Source of the DNA: Streptomyces sp. 3214.6
GTDB lineage: Bacteria; Actinomycetota; Actinomycetes; Streptomycetales; Streptomycetaceae
DNA: 64,000 bases
Direction of reading: 5' to 3'
NCBI RefSeq assembly: GCF_900129855.1
Contig: NZ_LT670819.1
Span: 7,936,001-8,000,000 of the forward strand
Under the pieces are notes generated by a model. The model had not been told where the DNA came from. It searched no databases and saw nothing but the letters and a program-made list of their open reading frames with translations. Below, piece after piece: positions 7,356-15,840 of the stretch (the first letter of the stretch is position 1; every line of letters starts with the position of its first letter). Made by a program: the position numbers and the translations under genes.

Positions 7356-10300
7356 TCAGCTCGCGGCCGGGGCCAGGACGAGCAGTGCCGTCCCCGCCTC
7401 GACCTGGTCGCCGGGTCGGGCCAGGATCTGCGTCACCACGCCGTCGACCGGCGCGTGCACCCTGGACTCCATCTTCATCGCCTCCAGGGCGAGCAGCGGC
7501 TGTCCCGCCGTCACCTCGTCTCCGGGGGATACGTTCAACTGCCAGACGGACGCGGCGAATTCGGCCTCGATCAGGCGGCCGCCCGGCGGGAGGGCCACCT
7601 CGGCCGGGGCAGCGGGCGGCGCTGCCGCGGCCTCCGCCCGGGTGAACTCGCCCGCCGCCTCCCACGCGTCCCGCTCCGCCGCGAACGCGGTCCGCTGACG
7701 GGCCCTGAACTCCGTGATGGAGTCGGCGTGTTCGGCGAGGAAGGTCCGGTACTCGGCGAGCGAGAAGGTGCCCTCCTCGATGCGTGGCACGAAGCGGCCC
7801 GAGAGGATGTCGGCCCGCAGCGCGAGGAGTTCGTCCGCATCGACCGGATACCAGCGGATCCGGTCGAAGAAGCGCAGCAGCCAGGGCGAGCCCGGCTCGA
7901 ACGCGCCGCGCTGCTGCCAGGGTGACCACACCTGGGTCGTCCGGCCCACGAACTGGTAGCCGCCGGGGCCTTCCATGCCGTAGACGCACAGGTAGGCTCC
8001 GCCGATGCCCACCGAGTTCTCGGCCGTCCAGGTGCGCGCGGGGTTGTACTTCGTCGTCACCAGGCGGTGGCGCGGGTCGAGGGGGGTGGCGACCGGCGCG
8101 CCCAGGTAGACGTCCCCGAGGCCCAGGACCAGGTACTCCGCGTCGAAGACCGTGTCGTAGACGTCGGCCACCGACTCCAGGCCGTTGACCCGGCGGATGA
8201 ACTCGATGTTCCACGGGCACCAGGGGGCGTCGTCGCGGACGCCCGCCATATAGCGGGCGATGGCCTCGCGGGTCGCCGGGTCGTCCCAGGAGAGCGGCAG
8301 GTGCACGGTGCGGGAGGGCACGACCAGCTCGTCGGAGGGCGGCAGGGTCGCCGTCAACTCCCGGACGAGCGCGAGGAGTTCGCGCTGGGGGAGACGGCGG
8401 GGGTCCGTGCGGATCTGCAGGGAGCGGATGCCGGGGGTCAGGTCGGTGACCCCCGCCAGGTCGGCCTGCGACACCGCCTCCATCAGCGCGTGGACCCGCA
8501 TCCGCAGGGCCAGGTCCAGCTGCATCGGCCCGAACTCGACCAGCAGGTTGTCGTCGCCGCTGCGCCGGTACGTCACGTCGCCGTCGCATGCCAGTACGCC
8601 CCCGTCGACGATCTCGGGGCGGGGCGCGCCGGTCACGTCCACCGGCCGGAAGCGGACCGTGTCGCCCGGGCGCAGCTGGCCGAGCTTCCAGCGCTCGGAG
8701 CTGAGCACGGTCGCCGGGCACACGAACCCGCCGAGCGAGGGGCCGTCCGGGCCGAGCAGCACCGGCATGTCACCCGTGTAGTCGACGGCGCCGACGGAGT
8801 AGGGGGTGTCATGGATGTTGGACGGGTGCAGGCCCGCCTCGCCGCCGTCGGTGCGCGCCCAGCGCGGCTTCGGACCCACCAGGCGCACACCGGTGCGGGC
8901 CGAGTTGAAGTGGACCTTCCAGTCGGCGGCGTAGAAGTCGCGGATGTCGTCCTCGGTGAAGAACTCCGGGGCCGCGTGCGGGCCTTCGACGGCGCCGAGG
9001 TGCCAGACGGAGGTGAAGGCCGGGCGGTCCTGCGCCCAGGCGTCCTCGGCGGGCCGCCCGGAGATCGTTCCGCCGTGCAGCACGTCCCCCGTCCGCAGCG
9101 CCCGGCCGCCGTGCCCGCCGAACCGGCCCAGCGTGAACGTGCTCGCGCTGCCCAGGAAGGCGGGGACGTCGAGGCCGCCCGCGCACAGGACGTAGGTGCG
9201 CAGGCCGTGCTCGCCGGGGGCGCCGATCTCCAGCAGGGCGCCGGCCGGCACGGTCACCGGCTCCCACTGCGCCACCGCCGTGCCGTCCACGGTGACCGGC
9301 GCCGGCGCGCCCGTCACACAGACCGTGGTGGCGTGGGTGAAGCGCAGGGCCGGGCCCTGCAGGGTGCACTCCAGACCCGGGGCGCCCTCGGGGTTGCCCA
9401 GCACGCGGTTGCCGAGGCGGAAGGAACGGTCGTCCATCGGGCCGGACGGCGGCACGCCGACCTGCCAGTGGCCGGTGCGGCCGGGCCAGTCCTGCACGGT
9501 GGTGAGGGTGCCGCCGGAGACGACCTCGATGCGCGGGGTCGGGTCGCGCACCTCGGCGAGGGTCGCCGTCGAGTGGGCCGCCGTCACGAAACGGGGGTCC
9601 GCGAGCGCCGCGCGCACCAGCCCCAGGTTCGTCTCGACGCCGTCGACCCGGGTGCGGGCCAGCGCCTCGTCGAGGCGGCGCAGGGCGTGCTCCCGGTCGG
9701 CGCCGTGGGCGATCACCTTCGCGAGCATCGGATCGTAGGAGGCGGTCACCTCGGTGCCCGTCTCCACCCAGCCGTCGACGCGCACCCCGGCCGGGAACTC
9801 GACCCGCGTCAACAGGCCCGCGCCGGGCCGGTGTTCGCGGCTCGGGTCCTCCGCGTAGAGGCGTGCCTCGACGGCGTGGCCGCGGGGCGGGCCGGGGTCG
9901 GCCACGACGTCCCGTTCGCCGCGCGCCAGCCGCAGCATCCAGGCGACCAGGTCGACGCCGTAGATCTCCTCGGTGACCGGATGCTCAACCTGCAGCCGGG
10001 TGTTGACCTCCAGGAAGTAGGCCTCCTCGCGGGCCGCGTCGTAGACGAACTCGACGGTCCCGGCGGAGCGGTAGTCGACCGAGGCGCACAAGTCGCGGGC
10101 GGCGGTGGCCAGTTGTTGTCGGAGGTGGTCCGGGAGTCCGGGAGCCGGGGCCTCCTCCAGGACCTTCTGGTGGCGGCGCTGGAGCGAGCAGTCGCGGTCG
10201 CCGAAGGTGACGACCCTGCCGTCGCCGTCGCCGAAGACCTGGACCTCGATGTGGCGGGCGCGCTCGACGAGCCGTTCCAGGAAGACGCCGGCGGAGGAGA

Positions 10301-10874
10301 AGGAGGCGGCGGCGACGCGCTGGACACGTTCCCAGGCGTCGGCGAGTTCGCCGGGGGAGCGGCAGGCGGACATGCCGATGCCGCCGCCCCCGCCCGTCGC
10401 CTTGAGCATCACCGGATAGCCGATGAGCCGCGCTTTCTCCAGTGCCTCGGTGAGGGTCGACAGCAGGCCGGTGCCCGGCGCCAGCGGCACCCCGGCCGCT
10501 TCGGCCGCCGCCCGCGCCGTGTGCTTGGCGCCGAACAGCTCCAGCTGAGCGGGGGTCGGTCCGACGAACACGATCCCGGCGTCGGCGCAGCGGCGCGCGA
10601 AGGCAGCGTCCTCGGAGAGGAAGCCGTAGCCCGGGTGGATCGCGCCCGCGCCGGAGTCCTTGGCCGCCTTCAGGACCAGGTCGGCGTCGAGGTAGGACTC
10701 CTTCACGGGGGCCGGGCCGAGCCGTACCGCCTCGTCGGCGAGCCGGACGTGGGGCGCGGAGCGGTCGGCGTCGGAGTACACGGCGACCGTGCGCAGGCCG
10801 AGCTCGCGGGCGGTACGGATGATCCGGACGGCTATCTCGCCCCGGTTGGCGATCAGCAGCGTGTCGAAGGTCAT
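7356..10874 (-). CDS. Biotin-dependent urea/guanidine carboxylase
   Basis: 1172 residues from ATG 10874; a longer upstream frame overlaps the previous gene and is not needed. Uses ATP and bicarbonate to carboxylate urea or guanidine. Domains in order: biotin carboxylase with ATP-grasp (1-450, beginning 'MTFDTLLIANRGEIAVRI', with a Gly-rich 'KATGGGGG' loop), AHS2/KipA-like domain (about 455-760), AHS1/KipI-like domain (about 790-1010), and a C-terminal biotinyl domain with Lys1134 in 'EAMKM'. These enzymes were long called urea carboxylases. Many that are linked to DUF1989 pairs are now known to prefer guanidine, and that linkage exists here. The ATGA overlap with the upstream gene implies coupled translation. 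The urea/guanidine choice cannot be settled from sequence alone. Confidence 0.92.
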   Translation of the reverse strand: MTFDTLLIANRGEIAVRIIRTARELGLRTVAVYSDADRSAPHVRLADEAVRLGPAPVKESYLDADLVLKAAKDSGAGAIHPGYGFLSEDAAFARRCADAGIVFVGPTPAQLELFGAKHTARAAAEAAGVPLAPGTGLLSTLTEALEKARLIGYPVMLKATGGGGGIGMSACRSPGELADAWERVQRVAAASFSSAGVFLERLVERARHIEVQVFGDGDGRVVTFGDRDCSLQRRHQKVLEEAPAPGLPDHLRQQLATAARDLCASVDYRSAGTVEFVYDAAREEAYFLEVNTRLQVEHPVTEEIYGVDLVAWMLRLARGERDVVADPGPPRGHAVEARLYAEDPSREHRPGAGLLTRVEFPAGVRVDGWVETGTEVTASYDPMLAKVIAHGADREHALRRLDEALARTRVDGVETNLGLVRAALADPRFVTAAHSTATLAEVRDPTPRIEVVSGGTLTTVQDWPGRTGHWQVGVPPSGPMDDRSFRLGNRVLGNPEGAPGLECTLQGPALRFTHATTVCVTGAPAPVTVDGTAVAQWEPVTVPAGALLEIGAPGEHGLRTYVLCAGGLDVPAFLGSASTFTLGRFGGHGGRALRTGDVLHGGTISGRPAEDAWAQDRPAFTSVWHLGAVEGPHAAPEFFTEDDIRDFYAADWKVHFNSARTGVRLVGPKPRWARTDGGEAGLHPSNIHDTPYSVGAVDYTGDMPVLLGPDGPSLGGFVCPATVLSSERWKLGQLRPGDTVRFRPVDVTGAPRPEIVDGGVLACDGDVTYRRSGDDNLLVEFGPMQLDLALRMRVHALMEAVSQADLAGVTDLTPGIRSLQIRTDPRRLPQRELLALVRELTATLPPSDELVVPSRTVHLPLSWDDPATREAIARYMAGVRDDAPWCPWNIEFIRRVNGLESVADVYDTVFDAEYLVLGLGDVYLGAPVATPLDPRHRLVTTKYNPARTWTAENSVGIGGAYLCVYGMEGPGGYQFVGRTTQVWSPWQQRGAFEPGSPWLLRFFDRIRWYPVDADELLALRADILSGRFVPRIEEGTFSLAEYRTFLAEHADSITEFRARQRTAFAAERDAWEAAGEFTRAEAAAAPPAAPAEVALPPGGRLIEAEFAASVWQLNVSPGDEVTAGQPLLALEAMKMESRVHAPVDGVVTQILARPGDQVEAGTALLVLAPAAS

Positions 10875-11473
10875 GCGCGCGCCGCCTCGGTGATCGTCAT
10901 CTCCACCGCCGTCGGCTCGAAGCCGTTGCACGGGTTGTTGATCTGGGGGCAGTTGGAGACCAGCACGAGGACGTCCCGTTCGGCGCGGAGCGTGAGGGCG
11001 AGGCCCGGTGCGGACAGGCCGTCGACGATGCCGAGGGTGCCGTCCTGCTCGACGGGCACGTTCATGTACCAGTTGACGTTGGAGACCAGGTCCCGCTTGC
11101 CGAGGCCGTACTTCGCGCCCTCGGCGAGGAAGTTGTCCACGCACGCGTGCTGCGCGAACGTGTGGTGGCCGTAGCGCAGGGTGTTGGACTCCTTGGAGCA
11201 GGCGCCGCCGACGGTGTCGTGGCGGCCCACGGCGTCGGCGGTCACCGTCATCAGCGGGGTGTGCTCGTTCGACATCAGCACACTGCCCGTGGTGAGGAAG
11301 ATGCCGCCCTGCGCGTGGATCGTGTCCGGCGCGCTGTAGCGCACGGCGGTGTCCTGGGCGTCGTACACGAGGAAGTCGACGGCCTGGTTGCCGTGCAGGT
11401 CGGTGATGGTCAGCGTCTCGCCGGCCCGGATGACGCGGGACCAGGCGGCGCGGGCCGGGACGACGGTCTTCAT
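10871..11473 (-). CDS. Carboxyguanidine deiminase-type subunit (urea carboxylase-associated protein 1, DUF1989)
   Basis: 200 residues, start ATG 11473, overlapping the gene before and the gene after by 4 bp (ATGA each). DUF1989-family protein with the conserved 'NEHTPLMTVTADAVGRHD' segment, a following 'GGACSKESN' (probable metal ligand Cys), and 'NVNWYMNVP'. Proteins of this pair were named urea carboxylase-associated proteins 1 and 2 and were later shown in other bacteria to form carboxyguanidine deiminase (CgdAB), which turns carboxyguanidine into allophanate and ammonia. The size matches the shorter member. The tight operon with carboxylase and allophanate hydrolase supports a complete guanidine-to-ammonia route. 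Confidence 0.85.
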   Translation of the reverse strand: MKTVVPARAAWSRVIRAGETLTITDLHGNQAVDFLVYDAQDTAVRYSAPDTIHAQGGIFLTTGSVLMSNEHTPLMTVTADAVGRHDTVGGACSKESNTLRYGHHTFAQHACVDNFLAEGAKYGLGKRDLVSNVNWYMNVPVEQDGTLGIVDGLSAPGLALTLRAERDVLVLVSNCPQINNPCNGFEPTAVEMTITEAARA

Positions 11474-12294
11474 GCGAGCCCCCTCGCGGTGAGGAATTCG
11501 GCGGTGTTGAGGAAGGCGCGGCGGCCCTCGGGGGTGGCGTCCCACAGCGGGTCGCCCGGCCGGGTGGGCTCCGCACGCCAGGCGAGGACCTCCAGCGGGG
11601 TGCTGACGTACCGCGGGCGGGGGTCGGCCGGGTGCGGCACGTTGGCGATCAGGACCGTCACGTCCTGCTCGGCGCGCAGGGTGACGCTGCCGCCGGGACC
11701 CGCCGAACCGGTGAAGTCGAGGGTGCCGTCTCCGCGGACCGCCACGCCCTGGAAGAAGGAGAGGGAGGGCGGCAGGTCGCGCGGTCCGAGGCCGTTCTTC
11801 GCGGCGGCCAGCTTGAACAGCTCCCGGCCGGCCGGGGAGGGGGAGTGCGGGGCGCCGTCACCGTAGCGCTCGGTGTTGCGTACGAGGGTGGAGGCGCCGC
11901 ACAGCGCGTCGTGCCGGCCGGAGGTGTCGGCGACCACCGACGCGAGGACCCGCCCCTGGTCGGACAGGAGCAGCACGCCCTCGCCGAGGTAGGCGTTCCA
12001 CTGGACCTTGACCGTGTCGGCGACGTTCAGCCGCTCCCAGGGACGGCCGTCCACGTACAGCAGGAGGTGGGCGCAGGCGTCGCCGCGCAGGTCGGTCAGG
12101 CGCAGCTCGGTGCCGCGGGCGAGGACCCGGTGGGTGTAGTTGCCGCCCGCGACCGTCTCGGCCCACACCAGGCGGTCCGCCGCACAGGGCGGGTCCGGCC
12201 AGTCGGTCGCCGGGACGACGGGCATGGCGTCGGCGTGGGCGCCCTCCTGGGCCCGGGCATGCGCGCGGGCTCCGTAGGTCGTCTCTGTCGCCAT
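11470..12294 (-). CDS. Carboxyguanidine deiminase-type subunit (urea carboxylase-associated protein 2, DUF1989)
   Basis: 274 residues, ATG start 12294, first gene of the operon. It is a paralogue of the next gene (DUF1989), with matching 'SGRHDALCGAST' and 'NGLGPRDLPPSLSFFQGV' segments. The longer length and the N-terminal 40-residue extension fit the type 2 member. Likely forms a hetero-oligomer with the type 1 protein. The promoter carries a 22-bp perfect palindrome (12326-12347) next to the divergent tetR gene; the hexamer TAATTT, read on the minus strand at its edge, is a plausible -10 box, so a bound repressor would block RNA polymerase. Confidence 0.85.
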   Translation of the reverse strand: MATETTYGARAHARAQEGAHADAMPVVPATDWPDPPCAADRLVWAETVAGGNYTHRVLARGTELRLTDLRGDACAHLLLYVDGRPWERLNVADTVKVQWNAYLGEGVLLLSDQGRVLASVVADTSGRHDALCGASTLVRNTERYGDGAPHSPSPAGRELFKLAAAKNGLGPRDLPPSLSFFQGVAVRGDGTLDFTGSAGPGGSVTLRAEQDVTVLIANVPHPADPRPRYVSTPLEVLAWRAEPTRPGDPLWDATPEGRRAFLNTAEFLTARGLA

Positions 12295-12325
12295 CGGGGA
12301 CCTCCGACTGAGGGACTGAGGGATG

Positions 12326-12347
12326 ATTTCTGTCGCCCGACAGAAAT
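12326..12347. promoter_or_regulatory. Palindromic operator, probable TetR site 1
   Basis: Perfect inverted repeat ATTTCTGTCG - CC - CGACAGAAAT in the 153-bp divergent region between the deiminase operon and the tetR gene. It overlaps a possible minus-strand -10 (TAATTT). A 19/22 identical copy lies at 21219-21240 before the permease gene. Two sites in one window, both followed by TAGGGRCGGG, argue for a genuine operator. Confidence 0.8.
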
Positions 12348-12447
12348 TAGGGGCGGGTCGGGTCGCCGCGATTGCTGCCGCGTTGCCTGCGCGTTACCGG
12401 CCGCTCACGAAGATCGCTGTCCGGGGTCGTGTGCGAGGATCGAACGC

Positions 12448-13074
12448 ATGGAGACGAGCGGCGGACGTCGAGTGGGCCGGCCCCGGGCCGCGCAGCGCCC
12501 GGACAGCGGGCTCTCGCCCCGCGCCGAACTGCTCGCGGCCGCCGCGGAGCTGTTCGTCACGCGCGGCTATGCCGCCACCACCACCCGGGCCGTCGCCGAG
12601 CGCGCGGGCATGCGCCAGGCGTCCATGTACCACTACGTCTCCGGCAAGGAGGAACTGCTCGCCGAGCTGCTGGAGTCGACGGTCACACCCTCGCTGGCGT
12701 ACGCCCGTGAGCTGCTCGCGGACGATGTGCGGGCGGCCGAGGACCGACTGTGGGAGCTGTGCCGCGCCGACGTGGAGGTGCTGTGCGGCGGCTCGCACAA
12801 CCTCGGCGGCCTCTATCTGCTGCCCGAGGTGCGCACCGAGCGGTTCGCCGGGTTCCATGCCGTGCGCGGCGAACTCAAGGACGCCTACCGCCAGTTGATC
12901 GCGGCGACGGCCGTGGGCGGCGCGCTCGCGAAGAGCGACCTGGATCTGCGCACCGACCTCGTCTTCGGACTCATCGAGGGCGTCATCCTCGTCCACCGCT
13001 CGGAACCCGACCGACCCGTCTCGGAGTTCGCCCGGGCCACCGCCGACGCGGCCCTGCGCATCGCGGGCAACTGA
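12448..13074 (+). CDS. TetR-family transcriptional regulator of the guanidine/urea operon
   Basis: 208 residues from ATG 12448. The N-terminal 75 residues form the TetR helix-turn-helix ('AAELFVTRGYAATTTRAVAERAGMRQASMYHYVSGKEEL'-type pattern, residues 33-71); the remainder is the all-helical ligand-binding domain without close family clues. It is divergently transcribed from the deiminase/carboxylase operon, 153 bp away, with the palindrome between them, so it most probably represses that operon and itself, and by the repeated palindrome also the permease at 19.7-21.2 kb. The inducer is unknown; guanidine, a derivative or urea are obvious candidates. No ykkC-type guanidine riboswitch was seen in front of the operon, so the TetR protein may replace it. 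Confidence 0.85.
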   Translation: METSGGRRVGRPRAAQRPDSGLSPRAELLAAAAELFVTRGYAATTTRAVAERAGMRQASMYHYVSGKEELLAELLESTVTPSLAYARELLADDVRAAEDRLWELCRADVEVLCGGSHNLGGLYLLPEVRTERFAGFHAVRGELKDAYRQLIAATAVGGALAKSDLDLRTDLVFGLIEGVILVHRSEPDRPVSEFARATADAALRIAGN

Positions 13075-13385
13075 CCACTCTCGGACGGAACTTGAGGGCA
13101 CCTGGGGGTGCCTGAGGGTGCTCAAGGATGGTGGCCTCATCCGTCCCGGTGAACTGTTTCGCACACCCATGCACCGTCACGCACAGTGTTCGAACAAATC
13201 CCCAGCGTATAAATGGGTTTGAGGCTACTCCATGTGCGGAGCCGGTTTCAGAGGGTTGCTGAATATGACGCAGCGATGATCCGGTGAGACTAAGCTCGCC
13301 CGCGGCGCACCGAGTTGAGGTGTATTCGTGCGCCTGTTCCCAAATGTTCCGAAGATGCCGACAGATCCCTACAGAGGGTGCCCAC
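13075..13385 (+). promoter_or_regulatory. Intergenic region with possible conservon promoter
   Basis: 311 bp without a gene. A TATAAA hexamer at 13208-13213 stands out in this GC-rich context and may be a -10 box for rarA. The 10-bp palindrome TGTTCGAACA at 13187-13196 sits where the -35 would be and could be an operator. The remainder shows nothing recognisable. Confidence 0.4.
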
Positions 13386-15011
13386 ATGGTGAGTGTTCAG
13401 TCCCCACCCGGTCGCCGAGAACTTCCCTACGCGCGCGTGCTGTTGCTGCCGGCGATACTGATGGCCGCGGCGACCGGAGCCGCCGTCGCCCTGGTGGCGA
13501 CGCCGGCCCGGCTCGCCGTCGGCGTCTGCGGAACCGTCGCCACCCTCCTGGTGATCGCGGCGGGAGCCGAGTCGGTGCGTCGCGGCCGGCTGCTGCGCGA
13601 GTTGCGCGCGGACAAGGACCGGCGCATCGCGTACCTGGACGACTGCGTCGCCGGTCACGCGGAGGAGAACCGCCTCCTCGCCGAGGTGTTCGTGCCCAAC
13701 GCGGTGGAGTGGCTGCGGGCCGGAAATTCCCCCAGGGAGGTGATGCGCGACCTCAGCGAGGACGACCCCTCGTTCCGTGCGCTCGACGACGCACAGCGCG
13801 CGGTGATCCGGAAGATCCTCGACATCGTCGACCACGAGGAGTCCCTGCGCGACTCCGCCCAGCGCTCCTTCGTCAGCATCGCCCGCCGCATGCAGGCCAT
13901 CGTCCACCAACAGGCCGCGGAACTGCGGGAGATGGAGGAGGACCACGGCCGCAACCCCGAGGTCTTCGACGACCTGCTGCGCATCGACCACGGCACCTCG
14001 CTGATCGGCCGGCTCGCCGACTCCATCGGTGTGCTCGGCGGCGGCCGCCCCAGCCGCAACTGGCCCCAGCCCGTCCCGCTGTACAGCGTGCTGCGCGGCG
14101 CCATGTCCCGGATCCTGGAGTACCGGCGCATCCAGCTGGACTCCATCGCCAAGGTCAACATCCGCGGCCTCTCCGTCGAACCGCTCATCCACGCGCTCGC
14201 GGAACTCCTCGACAACGCCACCCGTTACTCGCCCCCGCAGGCGAAGGTGCACGTCAACGCCACCGAGGTGCAGACCGGCATCGCCATCGAGATCGAGGAC
14301 GCCGGCGTCAGCCTCAGCGAGGAGTCGCGCGCCAAGGCCGAACGCATGCTGGAAATGGCCAAGAGAGGCGTCGACATCCAGGACGTCGGCGGCACCCCGC
14401 GCCTCGGTCTCGCGGTCGTCGGCCGACTGTGCACCTCCTTCAACCTGGAGGTCTCGCTGCGCAAGTCGGCCTACGGCGGCGTCCGGGTCGTCCTCATCGT
14501 GCCCAGCGAGATGCAGACCCTCGACCCCGCGCCCGGCTTCGCGCACGGCATCGGCGCCACCGCCGTACCGCAGATCGACCTGAGCCAGGTCGGCGAGGGC
14601 CCCAAGCGCCCGCCCAAGAGGCGCCGTCCCACCAACCCGCGCATCCCGGCCGGGGTCTCCCTGACCGACGACGAGGTGCCCGAGGTCACCGAGTGGACCG
14701 AGCAGGGCCTGCCGCAGCGGCGCAGCAAGACCACGATCTCCATCGTGCAGCGCTACCAGGAGGCGTACGCCGCCCAGGAAGCCGCGCGCCAGGGCAAGCC
14801 GGACCTGTTCGCGCAGCCCCGCCCGGAGGCCCTGCCCGCGAAGAAGAAGCATGAGCCCGGAGTGGCGTTCGAGGCCTTCTGGGACGGCCTGAAGAAGGTG
14901 GCTCCGCCCGGCCACCACCCCACCGACTTCACCCGTAATCCCACCGCATACCTGCACCTGATCGAAGACAAGGCCAAGCCCGAGGCCGACGACGAAGGGG
15001 ACCTCACGTGA
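13386..15011 (+). CDS. rarA: Conservon sensor-like ATPase RarA/CvnA
   Basis: 541 residues from ATG 13386. First protein of a conservon, the actinomycete four/five-gene module proposed to act as a membrane-associated signalling complex resembling G-protein-coupled systems. Two hydrophobic N-terminal helices (about 15-35 and 40-60) anchor it. A helical region with 'LLRIDHGTSLIGR' (about residues 197-209) takes the place of the histidine-kinase dimerisation part. The HATPase domain has an N-box 'ELLDNATRYSPP' and a weak G-box. The C-terminal 180 residues are basic and acidic low-complexity. Stop and start of the next gene overlap (GTGA). The P450 at the end of the operon matches the S. coelicolor cvn9 (rar) set, known there to repress aerial growth. 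Confidence 0.9.
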   Translation: MVSVQSPPGRRELPYARVLLLPAILMAAATGAAVALVATPARLAVGVCGTVATLLVIAAGAESVRRGRLLRELRADKDRRIAYLDDCVAGHAEENRLLAEVFVPNAVEWLRAGNSPREVMRDLSEDDPSFRALDDAQRAVIRKILDIVDHEESLRDSAQRSFVSIARRMQAIVHQQAAELREMEEDHGRNPEVFDDLLRIDHGTSLIGRLADSIGVLGGGRPSRNWPQPVPLYSVLRGAMSRILEYRRIQLDSIAKVNIRGLSVEPLIHALAELLDNATRYSPPQAKVHVNATEVQTGIAIEIEDAGVSLSEESRAKAERMLEMAKRGVDIQDVGGTPRLGLAVVGRLCTSFNLEVSLRKSAYGGVRVVLIVPSEMQTLDPAPGFAHGIGATAVPQIDLSQVGEGPKRPPKRRRPTNPRIPAGVSLTDDEVPEVTEWTEQGLPQRRSKTTISIVQRYQEAYAAQEAARQGKPDLFAQPRPEALPAKKKHEPGVAFEAFWDGLKKVAPPGHHPTDFTRNPTAYLHLIEDKAKPEADDEGDLT

Positions 15012-15415
15012 TCCAGCAGCGCCAAAACTTCGACTGGCTGCTCAAGGAGCTCTACGACGGCGTTCCGGGCATCGAGATGATCGTGGTGCTCTCGGCCGAC
15101 GGTCTGCGCATCGCCCGCTACGCCGGTGACCCAGACGCCGCCGACCGGGTCGCCGCCGCCTGCGCGGGCGTGCAGAGCCTGGCCGCCGCCGTCGCCCAGG
15201 AGATCCAGGCCAGCGACGGCGAGATGAACATGGTCGTCATCGACCTGAGCGGCGGCTACTTCTACCTGATGTCGGCCGGCGACAACGCCTACCTCGCGGT
15301 CCTCGCCGACGTGCGCTGCGAGGCCGGCCGGATGAGCGCCAGCATGCGCGACCTCGTCGTCCGCATCGGCGCCCACCTCACCAGTCCGCCCCGGCGCAAC
15401 GGGCAGAGCGTATGA
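15008..15415 (+). CDS. rarB: Conservon roadblock/LC7-domain protein RarB/CvnB
   Basis: 135 residues, GTG start overlapping rarA. Roadblock/LC7 fold throughout: N-terminal 'NFDWLLKELYDGVPGIEMIVVLSADG', a central helix with 'RVAAACAGVQSLAAAV', and the strands 'GEMNMVVIDLSGGYFYLMSAG'. Such proteins are small scaffolds or GTPase-regulating partners; here the likely partner is the RarD GTPase. Coupled to rarC by an ATGA-type overlap at 15412-15415. Confidence 0.95.
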   Translation: MIQQRQNFDWLLKELYDGVPGIEMIVVLSADGLRIARYAGDPDAADRVAAACAGVQSLAAAVAQEIQASDGEMNMVVIDLSGGYFYLMSAGDNAYLAVLADVRCEAGRMSASMRDLVVRIGAHLTSPPRRNGQSV

Positions 15416-15840
15416 CGCCTCCGCAACGCCAACGGCGACAACCCCTGCCGGAACTGCTCCCGCCGCCCCCGCCGCCCGCACCGGCCGTGCAGCCTCCCCA
15501 GGAGGGGGAGGGCGAAGGCAAGAACCCCGAACGGCTGTACATCATCACGGGCCCCGACGGCGAGCGCGCTCCCGTCGACCTGGTCACGTTAATCGTGGCG
15601 TGTGCCGAACCGCCCTCCTCGGCCACGCCGGAGCAGACGGCGGTGCTGCGGATGTGCGGCGCCCCGCTGTCGGTGGCCGAGGTGTCGGCGTATCTCGGTC
15701 TCCCGTTCAGCGTGGTGACCGTGCTGCTGACCGAGATGCTGGCGGCCGAACTCGTGCAGGCGCGCGCCCCGATCGTCCGGCAGCAGCTCCCTGACCGTTC
15801 CCTTCTCGAAACGGTGATGAATGGACTTCAACGGCTCTGA
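15412..15840 (+). CDS. rarC: Conservon DUF742 protein RarC/CvnC, with TTA codon
   Basis: 142 residues. The N-terminal 45 residues are Pro/Gln/Glu-rich; the DUF742 domain follows (about 45-140) with 'ERLYIITGPDGERAPVDLVTLIVA' and a winged-helix-like 'LSVAEVSAYLGLPFSVVTVLLTEM'. Third component of the conservon complex; its biochemical role is not established. Codon 60 (15589-15591) is TTA, which in Streptomyces requires the bldA tRNA, so the module may be limited until late growth. The 3' end overlaps rarD by 20 bp. Confidence 0.93.
   Translation: MTPPQRQRRQPLPELLPPPPPPAPAVQPPQEGEGEGKNPERLYIITGPDGERAPVDLVTLIVACAEPPSSATPEQTAVLRMCGAPLSVAEVSAYLGLPFSVVTVLLTEMLAAELVQARAPIVRQQLPDRSLLETVMNGLQRL

Noticed and set aside
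8067..11174. Very long plus-strand frame opposite the carboxylase
   Set aside because: Composition is Gly/Val/Arg-rich as expected from an antisense frame of a high-GC gene; the minus-strand protein has clear domains.
12295..12447. Possible ykkC (guanidine-I) riboswitch before the deiminase operon
   Set aside because: The conserved ykkC loop sequences are not visible and most of the space holds the TetR palindrome.
13187..13196. TGTTCGAACA as a LexA (SOS) box
   Set aside because: The actinobacterial box needs CGAAC-N4-GTTCG; here the half sites are in the reverse arrangement.
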